DNA of 64,000 bases, from contig NZ_WNDO01000002.1 of assembly GCF_009912395.1 (NCBI RefSeq), forward strand, positions 124,001 through 188,000, given 5' to 3'. Positions within the stretch are counted from its first letter, which is position 1. Each line of letters opens with the position of its first letter. Origin of the DNA: Luteibacter sp. (GTDB lineage: Bacteria; Pseudomonadota; Gammaproteobacteria; Xanthomonadales; Rhodanobacteraceae). Below the pieces are notes generated by a model. That model was not told where the DNA came from. It made no database searches and saw only the letters and a list, made by a program, of their open reading frames with translations. Position numbers and translations under genes: made by a program. Shown in pieces: positions 52,380-60,724 of the stretch.

Positions 52380-53957
52380 TCAGCCGATGAAACCCTTGAC
52401 CGATCCCAGCACCCTTTTCTGGAAGAAACCCTCCCGCTCGGGGTGGGGATGGACGGGATTGAGCAGCCCCTTGGTCAGCGGATCGTCGCTGTCGAACTTG
52501 TAGCCCACCTCGCTGAGGTACTTTTCGCCCCATATCTGAAGCTCGTCCACGTACCGCACGCCCGCGTCGAATTCGCTTTGCGTCACGACCTGGTTGGATG
52601 CGGTGTACATCTTCAGGAACCGCATCTTGTCGCCGCAGATCCGGCTGTTCAGCGCCAGCACGGAAAGCACGGGAGTGCCCAGGGCATAGCTGCGATACCA
52701 CGCGTTGAAGGCCATGGGGCGCGTGTGCAGGGCGGATGGCTGTTCACGCAACGCGTACTGCAACCGCGCCTCGGCGAAGAACTGACCCATGCGGCGGATG
52801 TCGTAGATCTTCCAGGTGGTGCTGACCAAGGCCTCCACCACGGAAAAGACCAGGCTGGATACGGGGCTGGCCGCGCCGGCGGTCACGCCTTCCACGGTCA
52901 GCTTCGCGCCGCCCTTGAGTGTCTTGTACAAGCCCGCACAGACGCTGATATCCATCGCCCGGCGGATTTCGTTGACGATGGTGCTCGGATGGCCAGATAG
53001 GATGTTGACGTGCCTGCCGTGGGCGAACTCGATGTAGCGCGCGGTGCCTGCGCTCACGGCATCGATCAATCCCCCGAGGGTCGCCAGGCCACCACCGATG
53101 AAGGGCATGGCGTCGGCGAGGTATTTTCCACCGAGATAGTCGCAGACCTGACGCAGCCCGACAGGCGAGTACTCCCACAGTTTTTCACCTAGCCAGGATT
53201 GTTCCGGCGCGGTGCGCGGGTTCGGATTTGGGATGGGGTCGGAAGCCTTCGGCGTGAGGTCGATCGATCGAGCGATCTCCTTGGCGGCGCGTTGCAGGCT
53301 GTCGCTGATCTGTTGTTGAGCGGCCAGGTTCGCGCCGCTGGCACGTGGCGCACCCGTCTGCAGTTGGTCCGAGGTGACCACCCGGCGCGTCTCCTTGCGG
53401 ATTCGCAACCATTTGTCGACACGTTCGCTTTGGCCGGCGATCTGGTCTTTCAGCGCGCCGAACGCCTTGTTCGCATACGACAGGTTCTTGTCTTCGACCT
53501 TGCTTTCCGCGAAATCGAGCGACGCGCCGGTCAGGTCGAGGATGCCGCTGGTGATGATGCTGAAGTGGCCGGTGTCGCAGCGCAAATTCGCGAACAGGTA
53601 AAGCATGCCAAGCCGCGCGTTGGTCATGCCCTCGGACATGAAGTCCGGCAGGCCATAGGTGGCGTCGGAGTCGCCGGTACCCTTGAGGTCGGCTTCGAGG
53701 CGGTTGAATCCATCGGCCTTCATGTTGCGGCTCGACGCGCGCCAGGCGTCGCCGTCGCCCTTGCTGTCCTTCCACTGCTCGAAACCGCGCCGCAGGAAGG
53801 TGAGGTTGTTGGGCGACGGTACGCGGATGTAGGTATCGACGAGGATATCCAGCGCCTTCAGGTTCGCGCTGCGTACCTGCATGGTACGGGAGGTATCGCG
53901 CAACCATTGGTCGTAGCTGAAGGACAGGCGAGGCAGCATGAGACGATCAGCCGGCAC
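52380..53957 (-). CDS. Unknown T6SS-locus protein, copy 1 of a tandem paralogue pair
   Basis: A 525-residue paralogue of the gene downstream. GTG 53957 is chosen: GAGGAG at 53965-53970 is 7 nt upstream, and it gives seven residues before LPRL, just as in the paralogue. ATG 53939 is the alternative. The start lies 11 nt inside the clpV end. Matching blocks are GDGDAWRASSRN (67-78), NARLGMLYLFANLRCD (113-128), CAGLY (340), TTWKIYDIRRM (380-390), ICGDKMR (440) and VGYKF (484). A Pro-rich insert at 239-252 differs from the paralogue. Two Gly/Ala-rich hydrophobic parts (about 280-303, 357-380) are conserved. Function unknown. Confidence 0.8.
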   Translation of the reverse strand: MPADRLMLPRLSFSYDQWLRDTSRTMQVRSANLKALDILVDTYIRVPSPNNLTFLRRGFEQWKDSKGDGDAWRASSRNMKADGFNRLEADLKGTGDSDATYGLPDFMSEGMTNARLGMLYLFANLRCDTGHFSIITSGILDLTGASLDFAESKVEDKNLSYANKAFGALKDQIAGQSERVDKWLRIRKETRRVVTSDQLQTGAPRASGANLAAQQQISDSLQRAAKEIARSIDLTPKASDPIPNPNPRTAPEQSWLGEKLWEYSPVGLRQVCDYLGGKYLADAMPFIGGGLATLGGLIDAVSAGTARYIEFAHGRHVNILSGHPSTIVNEIRRAMDISVCAGLYKTLKGGAKLTVEGVTAGAASPVSSLVFSVVEALVSTTWKIYDIRRMGQFFAEARLQYALREQPSALHTRPMAFNAWYRSYALGTPVLSVLALNSRICGDKMRFLKMYTASNQVVTQSEFDAGVRYVDELQIWGEKYLSEVGYKFDSDDPLTKGLLNPVHPHPEREGFFQKRVLGSVKGFIG

Positions 53958-56637
53958 GACGCATCTCCTCGTCAAGGGACGGCATGTCGAAGGTGTAGTG
54001 GAAGCCGCTGTCGCCTCGATGGGCCCTGACGGCGCCCACCGGCGTGCCGTCGATCAGCCTGCGGAGCAGTTCGTGGCTGATGTCGGGGAGCATGGTGTTG
54101 GTCAGGATCGCGTCGATCATGCGCCCGCCGGACTCGCTCTCGGTGCAACGCTCGACGACCAGCGACACCACGGCATCGTCGTATTCGAACGGCACCTGGT
54201 AGCGTGCTTCGATGCGTCGGGCGATTCGATCGAGCTGGAGGCGGACGATGTTGCCCAGTACGTCCTTGCCCAGCGGGTAATAGGGCACGGTGACCAACCT
54301 GCCGAGCAGGGCGGCGGGGAAGACCTGGAGCAGGGCGGGACGCAGGGCGGTCGCCAGCGTTTTCTCGTCGGGCATTCGTGCGGGGTCGGCGCATAGCCGT
54401 TCGATCTGTGCTGTGCCGGCATTGGTGGTCAGCAGGATGAGCGTGTTGCGGAAGTCGATCCGCCGCCCTTCGCCGTCCTCCATCGTGCCCTTGTCGAACA
54501 CCTGGAAGAAGATCTCGTGCACGTCCGGATGGGCTTTCTCGACCTCGTCCAGCAGCAGCACCGAATAGGGTTTGCGCCTGACCGCCTCGGTCAATACACC
54601 GCCTTGTCCGTAACCCACGTATCCCGGCGGCGCGCCCTTGAGCGTGGACACGGTGTGGGCTTCCTGGAACTCGCTCATGTTGATGGTGATGAGGTTGTGC
54701 TCGCCGCCGTATAGCGTTTCGGCGAGCGCGAGCGCGGTCTCGGTCTTGCCTACGCCGGAGGTGCCGGCGAGCAGGAAGACGCCGATCGGCTTGCCGGGGT
54801 TGTCCAGGCCGGCACGGGCGGTCTGGATGCGGCGGGCGATGGTGGCCATCGCATGGTCCTGGCCGACGACACGGCGCCCCATGAGGTCGGCGAGGTTCAT
54901 CACCGTCTCCAGTTCGCTGCGAACCATGCGGCCGAGCGGCACGCCGGTCCAGTCGGCGACAATCGAGGCGACGGCCTGGTGGTCGACACCGGGCAGGATC
55001 AGCGGCGTTTCGCCCTGGCGTTCCGCCAGCTCAGCCTGCAGCACGGCGAGTTGCTTGCGGGTGGCCTCCGCTTCCGTCGAGGGACTGTCCGCATCCCGAA
55101 GCGTGGCCCGCAGCTCGAGGATGCGGTCCACCAGCGTCCGTTCCGCCGCCCAGTCCCGCTCGAGTGCTTCCTTGCGCTCGCGCTGGTCGCGCAGCGCCTC
55201 GTCAACACGTGCCAGCCGTACGGTGACATCGATGCCCACGGCTGCTTCGCGATCAATGATGCGGCGCTCGGTTTCTAGCGCCTCGATGCGCTTGCGCGCG
55301 TCGTCCACGGGCGGCGGTACCGCGTGCTGGCTGACGGCGACGCGGGCACACGCGGTGTCGAGCACACTGATCGCCTTGTCGGGCAACTGGCGGGCGGGAA
55401 TGTAGCGGCGCGACAGGCGGACGGCCGCTTCGAGCGCTTCGTCCAGCACCTGTACCCGATGATGGTGTTCCATCGCGCTCACCAGGCCGCGCATCATCAG
55501 GATGCTGCGTTCCTCCGAGGGTTCGTCGACCTGCACGGTCTGGAAGCGCCGCGTGAGCGCGGGATCCTTCTCGATATGCTGCTTGTACTCGGCCCAGGTG
55601 GTGGCGCCAATGGTCCGCAGGTTGCCGCGTGCGAGCGCCGGCTTGAGCAGGTTCGCGGCATCGCCCGTGCCGGCCGCGCCACCGGCGCCCACGAGCGTGT
55701 GCGCCTCGTCGATGAACAGCACGATGGGCAGGGGCGAAGACTGCACTTCGTCGATGACCTGGCGAAGGCGATTCTCGAATTCGCCCTTCATGCTTGCACC
55801 TGCCTGGAGCAGGCCGACATCCAGCGTGCGCAATTGCACGTCGGCGAGCGCGGGCGGCACATCGCCCGCGGCGATCCGCAGCGCGAAGCCTTCGACGACG
55901 GCGGTCTTGCCCACGCCGGCTTCGCCCACGAGCATGGGGTTGTTCTGTCGCCGCCGCATGAGGATGTCCACGACCTGGCGGATCTCGTTGTCGCGACCGA
56001 CGATCGGATCGAGCTTGCCTTCGCGTGCCTGCGCGGTGAGATCGACGGTGAAGCGGGCGAGCGCCTGCGACTTGCCCGTCGATTCCGGTGGCAGCGCCGC
56101 ACTGGACTCGCCAGGAGAGGCGGCGTCCATGCGGAAGCCGTCGGTAGCGGATAGTCCATCTTCGGGAGAGCCACCGACGATCTGCGCGAAGCCGTCACTC
56201 AGGGCATCCACGCCAATGCGTTCGAACTGGGCGGACACCGCGACCAGCGTCCGCTGGAGGTGGCGAGTGCGGAGCATGCCCACGAGCACATGGCCCGTGC
56301 GCACCTGCGTTTCGCCGAACATCAGGGTGGCATGCACCCAGCCTCTCTCGACCGAATCCTCAAGATCGCCGGACAGGTCGGTGATGGCGCTCGCGCCACG
56401 CGGCAGGCGCTCCAGCATGTCCGTGACATCGGCGGCAAGGCGTGATGGATCGAGCTGGAAATGCCGAACCACGCGATGCAGGTCGGAGTCCTGCAACTGG
56501 AGCAGCTGGTGGATCCAGTGGACCAGCTCGACGTAGGGATTACCCCGTAGCTTGCAGAACACGGTGGCGCTTTCGATGCCTCGATACGCCAGCGCGTTGA
56601 GCTTTCCGAACAGGGCGGTGCGTCCTATCTGTGCCAT
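53947..56637 (-). CDS. clpV: Type VI secretion AAA+ ATPase ClpV (TssH)
   Basis: An 896-residue ClpV. The N-domain (1-160) has GKLNALAYRGIESATVFCKLR, typical of sheath-binding N-domains. AAA1 has GEAGVGKT (238-245) and FIDEAHTLVG. A middle coiled coil follows (LRRYIPARQ-type sensor region and ERKEALERDWAAER). AAA2 has GTSGVGKT (625-632) and VLLLDEVEKAHPDV. It disassembles contracted TssB/TssC sheaths for reuse. The 3' end carries the ribosome site for the next gene. Confidence 0.96.
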   Translation of the reverse strand: MAQIGRTALFGKLNALAYRGIESATVFCKLRGNPYVELVHWIHQLLQLQDSDLHRVVRHFQLDPSRLAADVTDMLERLPRGASAITDLSGDLEDSVERGWVHATLMFGETQVRTGHVLVGMLRTRHLQRTLVAVSAQFERIGVDALSDGFAQIVGGSPEDGLSATDGFRMDAASPGESSAALPPESTGKSQALARFTVDLTAQAREGKLDPIVGRDNEIRQVVDILMRRRQNNPMLVGEAGVGKTAVVEGFALRIAAGDVPPALADVQLRTLDVGLLQAGASMKGEFENRLRQVIDEVQSSPLPIVLFIDEAHTLVGAGGAAGTGDAANLLKPALARGNLRTIGATTWAEYKQHIEKDPALTRRFQTVQVDEPSEERSILMMRGLVSAMEHHHRVQVLDEALEAAVRLSRRYIPARQLPDKAISVLDTACARVAVSQHAVPPPVDDARKRIEALETERRIIDREAAVGIDVTVRLARVDEALRDQRERKEALERDWAAERTLVDRILELRATLRDADSPSTEAEATRKQLAVLQAELAERQGETPLILPGVDHQAVASIVADWTGVPLGRMVRSELETVMNLADLMGRRVVGQDHAMATIARRIQTARAGLDNPGKPIGVFLLAGTSGVGKTETALALAETLYGGEHNLITINMSEFQEAHTVSTLKGAPPGYVGYGQGGVLTEAVRRKPYSVLLLDEVEKAHPDVHEIFFQVFDKGTMEDGEGRRIDFRNTLILLTTNAGTAQIERLCADPARMPDEKTLATALRPALLQVFPAALLGRLVTVPYYPLGKDVLGNIVRLQLDRIARRIEARYQVPFEYDDAVVSLVVERCTESESGGRMIDAILTNTMLPDISHELLRRLIDGTPVGAVRAHRGDSGFHYTFDMPSLDEEMRRAG

Positions 56638-56685
56638 GCGATCTGGGTCTCCTGCGGGAACCGTGAAAGGGAGGAAGGGGGCATG

Positions 56686-57675
56686 TCAGCGCACCGTCCG
56701 CAGCACGACCTGGTCTGCGTCGCGCGGCTCGCGGTAGCGGCCGATCCACGAGGAAAGGCCCAGGCGTCCTGTCCGGCCCATGTGGGTCAGCGGCACGTCG
56801 TCGCGCTTGAGGACAAGCTGGACGTCCCACACCTTCTCGTCGCCGACGTAGGTACGGATCGCGGCGGTGAGCTGGGCGAGGGATTCGCCACCGGGAAGGA
56901 AGCGGTCGAAGCGGGCGCGGTCCATGGGCCCCAGGCGGATGCGGAAGCGATGCTGTGCGCCGCGCACGCAGGTGCCGATGACGGTCGTTCGGCCGAGCGA
57001 CGCCATGCCGACGCCCATCGCGACGCGATCGTCGTCGGGGAGCGGCATCCATTCGCCGACGAACTCCTCCACCTCGGCGGCGATGCCGAAAAGCCCTTGG
57101 ATGAATCCGCGAAGACCTTCGGCATTGCGCGCCTGGTGGATCAGGCGACCGGCGAAGTGCCGGCGATAGTTGTCCGGCAGGGCATCGCGATCCGTCAGGT
57201 GCGGGGTGCCGATGCCGATCAGCGCGCCGACGTAGCCCGCGAAACGGTCGTCCGCCGGCCGGTCCATGTGCACCGTGGGCTGCGACTCCGCCCAGGCGCG
57301 GTAGAGCAGGCTCAGCATGCGGTGATGGAATACATCCGCGAAGGCGGCCAGCGTGTCGTCCTTGGCGTGTCGCTGCCGTTCGAGGGTGTACTCGGTCAGG
57401 TGCAGTGGCAAGGGGGCCTGCGGGCCGAAGAGCCCCAGTACGAAACCTTGCAGGCGAGGCAGACGCACGCCATCGCCCGGTTCGAAGCGGTCGATGGCGC
57501 GGGGTGGGAACGCGAGGGTGGGCGTATGGCCCAGGCGCACGGGATCTTCCGCCGCGCGGGTCGAGCGCGAGAGGCGAGGTAACGTGTCGTGCGCGCATTC
57601 CAGGCGTCGCAGTGCGTCGAAGAAATCGAAGTCCTCCGGTCGCTCGTGGAGCGCGTCGTGCAAGCGGGCGTTCAC
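56686..57675 (-). CDS. tssG: Type VI secretion baseplate protein TssG
   Basis: A 329-residue TssG starting at GTG 57675, overlapping the tssF stop (GTGA). It has FDFFDALRRLECAH at the start, VRLGHTPTLAFPPRAI, LFGPQAPLPLHLTEYTLER, and the late VGDEKVWDVQLVLKRDDVP, LSSWIGRY. All are family signatures. TssG forms the baseplate wedge with TssF, TssE and TssK. The gap of 48 nt to clpV is one of the few larger spaces within the operon. Confidence 0.94.
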   Translation of the reverse strand: MNARLHDALHERPEDFDFFDALRRLECAHDTLPRLSRSTRAAEDPVRLGHTPTLAFPPRAIDRFEPGDGVRLPRLQGFVLGLFGPQAPLPLHLTEYTLERQRHAKDDTLAAFADVFHHRMLSLLYRAWAESQPTVHMDRPADDRFAGYVGALIGIGTPHLTDRDALPDNYRRHFAGRLIHQARNAEGLRGFIQGLFGIAAEVEEFVGEWMPLPDDDRVAMGVGMASLGRTTVIGTCVRGAQHRFRIRLGPMDRARFDRFLPGGESLAQLTAAIRTYVGDEKVWDVQLVLKRDDVPLTHMGRTGRLGLSSWIGRYREPRDADQVVLRTVR

Positions 57676-59555
57676 AGCACGCTCCGTTTGCCCGGAACGG
57701 CGGCCCAGCGCGCCACCTCATTGCGTTCGAGCGTGCGCAGCACGGTCTCGGTGAATGAGTTGAGGGAGACGTAACGTGCGAGGAAGTGCTGCATGACCGA
57801 CGCGAACAGGAAGCTTCCCGTGCCTTCGAATGCCGCGTCCTCGCAGGTGAGCGTGATTTCCAGGCCCCGCCCGTAGGTGATGGGGCCAGGCAGCGGCAGT
57901 CGCCTGACGATCTGCCGGGAGACGACCTGGCGCAGGCCTTCCACCTGTCGCCTGGCGATCGCGTCGAAGGGATCGTGGTACATGCTCAGCATTTCGCGCA
58001 GCGCCGCGGCACCATCGCCGCCGTCCGCGTCGATCAGCGACAGGTAGTTCAGTTGCAGGTGGCTGACCAGCCGCCACGCGGTGGCGTCGCCGGCGATCGA
58101 AGCGCGCGGCCGCGTTGGCCCCGCGACGCAGCGTATCGAGGCGACGGGGGCGTCCGTGTGCAGCGTGAAATCGGTGCGCGACTTCCCCACGGGCATATGC
58201 AGCGGTAGATCGCGGTTGGTGCAAAGCAGGCGCATGCCCAGTTGCCGCAGCGTCGTGGCATAAGGCGCGTCGTTGCCGTCGACGAGGGAGATGAAGGTTT
58301 CGCTGCCCACGTAGCTGGAACGCGCACCTTCCTTCTTCTGTCGGGACGAGAGCAGCCTTGGCTCGCGACGGGTGGTGTAGAACGCCGCATGATCGTTGTG
58401 CCACGTCCTGGCGGTGCTTCCGTAGAAGGGCTCGAAGCGCTGCTCGGGTTCCTGCGCATCGCCGAATCCTTCCACCTCGCCGACGCTGTGGATCTCGAAA
58501 TCCATGGGGCGTGTGCGATCGCTGAGCACGTGGTACTCGCTGAGCCCGGGTCGCAGGTGGAGTCGATCCGCGCGACGCGGGAACAGGTTGATCGCCGGCG
58601 TACAGAACAGGCGGAAGTGATCGGCGACGACCGAGCCACGCAGGCGGTCGATGGCGCGGTCGAGCCAGACGACGATCTCGAAACGCTGGCCCGGCACCCG
58701 GGCCAGGGCACGCCTGAGTCCATGGAAGGCGACGGATAGCAGTCGTTCGGGGCAGGCGAAGTATTCCTGGAGCAGGCGGTATCCGCTGAAGGCCCGTCCG
58801 TTCACGGGAAGCAGGGCCTGCGACTCCTCAAAGCCCAGGGGGTGGATATGCGAGGCATCCAGCGCGATATCGATGCGCTCGTCGCCCTCCCTTGCACAGA
58901 CGGAATAGCCCAGGGCGTTGCCCAGCAGTTGTTCGTAGAGCATGCGCGGCAGGCCATCCGGCCCCGCAAGAAACAGGGGGAGCTGGTCCAGCGCGAGCGC
59001 GCTGGCCTGCACGCCGCCGGTGGTCGCGAACCCCAGGCGGATGGCGGCGCGGACGGGACGATCGCCAGGCGGTGTCAGCCCGGCGGCGGACAGCGCGGCG
59101 GGGCTTTCGAAGTAGCGCGCCTCGGTGAGCCGCAGCGGCCATAGTTCGACATCGTGTGCCGTCCGGTACTCGCAGGCCGTCCGGTCGCCGAAGCCAATCA
59201 GGCTGTGCAGCGCGGTGTCGCGACTGACGCGATGTCCCTCCGGGGGGAGGCTCTGGTCGTCGTCGGGCCGCATTTCGACGACGGCCATCGACGGTACGGG
59301 CGCGAGGAACTGGGGATACAGCATGTCCAGCAGGTGTTGGGTGAATGCCGGATGCTGGGCATCGATCTTCAATTGCACGCGCGCGGCGAGGAAGGCGAAG
59401 CCCTCGAGCAGGCGCTCGACGTAAGGATCGGCGCATTCGAGGCCATCCATGCCGAGGCGGCCGGCGATCTTCGGATAGTCGCGCGCGAACTCGCCGCCCA
59501 TCTCGCGGATGTGCTGAAGCTCGCGGTTGTAGTAACGCAGCAGGCTGGGGTCCAT
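57672..59555 (-). CDS. tssF: Type VI secretion baseplate protein TssF
   Basis: A 627-residue TssF of normal length. It begins LLRYYNRELQHIREMGGEFA and continues YPKIAGRLGMDGLECADPYVERLLEGFAFLAARVQ, the strongest part of the family. Later parts include LHLRPGLSEYHVLSDRT and SLVDGNDAPYATTLRQLGM. It is the main wedge protein of the T6SS baseplate and binds TssG and VgrG. The start is ATG 59555, 4 nt after the tssE stop. Confidence 0.95.
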   Translation of the reverse strand: MDPSLLRYYNRELQHIREMGGEFARDYPKIAGRLGMDGLECADPYVERLLEGFAFLAARVQLKIDAQHPAFTQHLLDMLYPQFLAPVPSMAVVEMRPDDDQSLPPEGHRVSRDTALHSLIGFGDRTACEYRTAHDVELWPLRLTEARYFESPAALSAAGLTPPGDRPVRAAIRLGFATTGGVQASALALDQLPLFLAGPDGLPRMLYEQLLGNALGYSVCAREGDERIDIALDASHIHPLGFEESQALLPVNGRAFSGYRLLQEYFACPERLLSVAFHGLRRALARVPGQRFEIVVWLDRAIDRLRGSVVADHFRLFCTPAINLFPRRADRLHLRPGLSEYHVLSDRTRPMDFEIHSVGEVEGFGDAQEPEQRFEPFYGSTARTWHNDHAAFYTTRREPRLLSSRQKKEGARSSYVGSETFISLVDGNDAPYATTLRQLGMRLLCTNRDLPLHMPVGKSRTDFTLHTDAPVASIRCVAGPTRPRASIAGDATAWRLVSHLQLNYLSLIDADGGDGAAALREMLSMYHDPFDAIARRQVEGLRQVVSRQIVRRLPLPGPITYGRGLEITLTCEDAAFEGTGSFLFASVMQHFLARYVSLNSFTETVLRTLERNEVARWAAVPGKRSVL

Positions 59556-59559
59556 GGGA

Positions 59560-60063
59560 TCAGCCCGTGCCCGGGTCGATACGGAACTCGCCGGTATCCA
59601 GGTCGAGTTCGGTCTTCAGGTAGAGGTTCAGCGGCATGGGCTGGGCCCACATCTGCGACTGGATGCGGAAGGTGAGCGAGCGGTCGTCCATGCGATCCGT
59701 ATCGACACCGACATGGACATGGAGCGTTCCGCCGGTAAGTCGTGGCTCGAACCGAAGGATCGCTTCGCGGATGCGCCGTTCCAGTTCGTCGGGGTCGATC
59801 CCGCCGAGCGCGGTGCCCGCGAGATCGGGGATGCCGTAATTGAGAACCGAGCCGTGCACGTGTTCGTACGGCATGAGGCTGTCGTCCGACCAGTGTCGCG
59901 TGCAGTTCAACAACCAGGAGATGTCGCGCGTGACGCATTCGCGCAAGCGCGCCGCGGTGATGATCCGCTGCTCCCGACTCTCGCTGCTTTCCCATGGGGC
60001 GTCATCGGTAAGCCTGTCGAGCAGCGAGGGTTGGAGGCGCTCCCGGGTGGTCAGTTCCGCCAT
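59560..60063 (-). CDS. tssE: Type VI secretion baseplate protein TssE (gp25-like)
   Basis: A 167-residue gp25/GPW-type protein. It has LQPSLLDRLTDD near the start, a central LRECVTRDISWLLNCTR, the conserved SVLNYGIPDLAG and the ELERRIREAILRFEPRL segment with the Glu-Pro-Arg motif. TssE starts sheath polymerisation at the baseplate. AGGAGAAG before the ATG gives a good ribosome site. It is 83 nt downstream of hcp, across a hairpin. Confidence 0.94.
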   Translation of the reverse strand: MAELTTRERLQPSLLDRLTDDAPWESSESREQRIITAARLRECVTRDISWLLNCTRHWSDDSLMPYEHVHGSVLNYGIPDLAGTALGGIDPDELERRIREAILRFEPRLTGGTLHVHVGVDTDRMDDRSLTFRIQSQMWAQPMPLNLYLKTELDLDTGEFRIDPGTG

Positions 60064-60106
60064 GAAGGACTTCTCCTGGGACGATATCGGGCAGGGGAGG
60101 TGTCAC

Positions 60107-60133
60107 TGGCGCCGCCGATGGGCCGGGGCGCCA
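60107..60133 (-). promoter_or_regulatory. Intercistronic hairpin after hcp
   Basis: TGGCGCC and GGCGCCA pair around a 13-nt loop with an inner CCG/CGG. There is no T-run, so it is not a simple terminator. It may stabilise the hcp message end or reduce read-through into the baseplate genes, giving excess Hcp. Confidence 0.45.
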
Positions 60134-60146
60134 GCCGCGGGATGGC

Positions 60147-60647
60147 TTATCCCTTGTTGACCTTCTGCATGTCGAAGGTGAAGTCCTTCGAACCCTGCTT
60201 GTGGCCCTTGTCGTCCTGGGGCTGGAACGAGTACTTGAACTTGCCGAAGTGCAGGGTGATGTTCTCGGTCAACCGATCGTCGCCGCCGCTGCCGCCCGTG
60301 GCGACCGAGGTCACCATGACGCCCTCGCTCATCTCGATGCTGAGGAAGTCGGTCTGCTCGCCGGTGGCGTTGGTCACGTAGAGGATGGCGCTTTCCGCGC
60401 GGGCGCCGGTGCAGCAGGCCTGGAGCAGGGCGTTGGAAACGTTGTCGACGTACTTGGTGACGAGGATGTCGTGCACGTTGGCCTTGCCGCCCGCGGCGTA
60501 GCCCGCGCCCGTGTGCAGGTTGCCGGTGTTGGTCGCACCCCACGACCACGCGATGATGGGAACTTCGTTCTTGTGCTTGGAGTGGTTCGAGGCGCCTTCG
60601 ATCGAGACGTCGCCACCGACGAACTTGATATGCATGTCATAAGCCAT
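60147..60647 (-). CDS. hcp: Type VI secretion tube protein Hcp (TssD)
   Basis: A 166-residue Hcp. It has MHIKFVGGDVSIEGASN at the start, PIIAWSWGATNTG, NVHDILVTKYVDNVSNAL and the late TENITLHFGKFKYSFQPQD. It forms hexameric rings that stack into the inner tube and can carry small effectors. AGGAGAT precedes the ATG by 9 nt, the strongest ribosome site in the operon, and hairpins flank the gene on both sides. It is high-copy in all known systems, consistent with this. Confidence 0.95.
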   Translation of the reverse strand: MAYDMHIKFVGGDVSIEGASNHSKHKNEVPIIAWSWGATNTGNLHTGAGYAAGGKANVHDILVTKYVDNVSNALLQACCTGARAESAILYVTNATGEQTDFLSIEMSEGVMVTSVATGGSGGDDRLTENITLHFGKFKYSFQPQDDKGHKQGSKDFTFDMQKVNKG

Positions 60648-60688
60648 GGATCGATCTCCTGGGTTTCAATAGGGCGTGAGCGCCCGGG

Positions 60689-60704
60689 CCCCGGCGGGCC
60701 GGGG
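60689..60704 (-). promoter_or_regulatory. Intercistronic hairpin before hcp
   Basis: CCCCGG-CCCG-CCGGGG (as read on the - strand) forms a short GC-rich stem in the 77-nt gap between tssC and hcp, without a T-run. It could protect the 5' end of a processed hcp mRNA. Confidence 0.4.
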
Positions 60705-60724
60705 CTGTTGGGTGGTGTGCGTGA

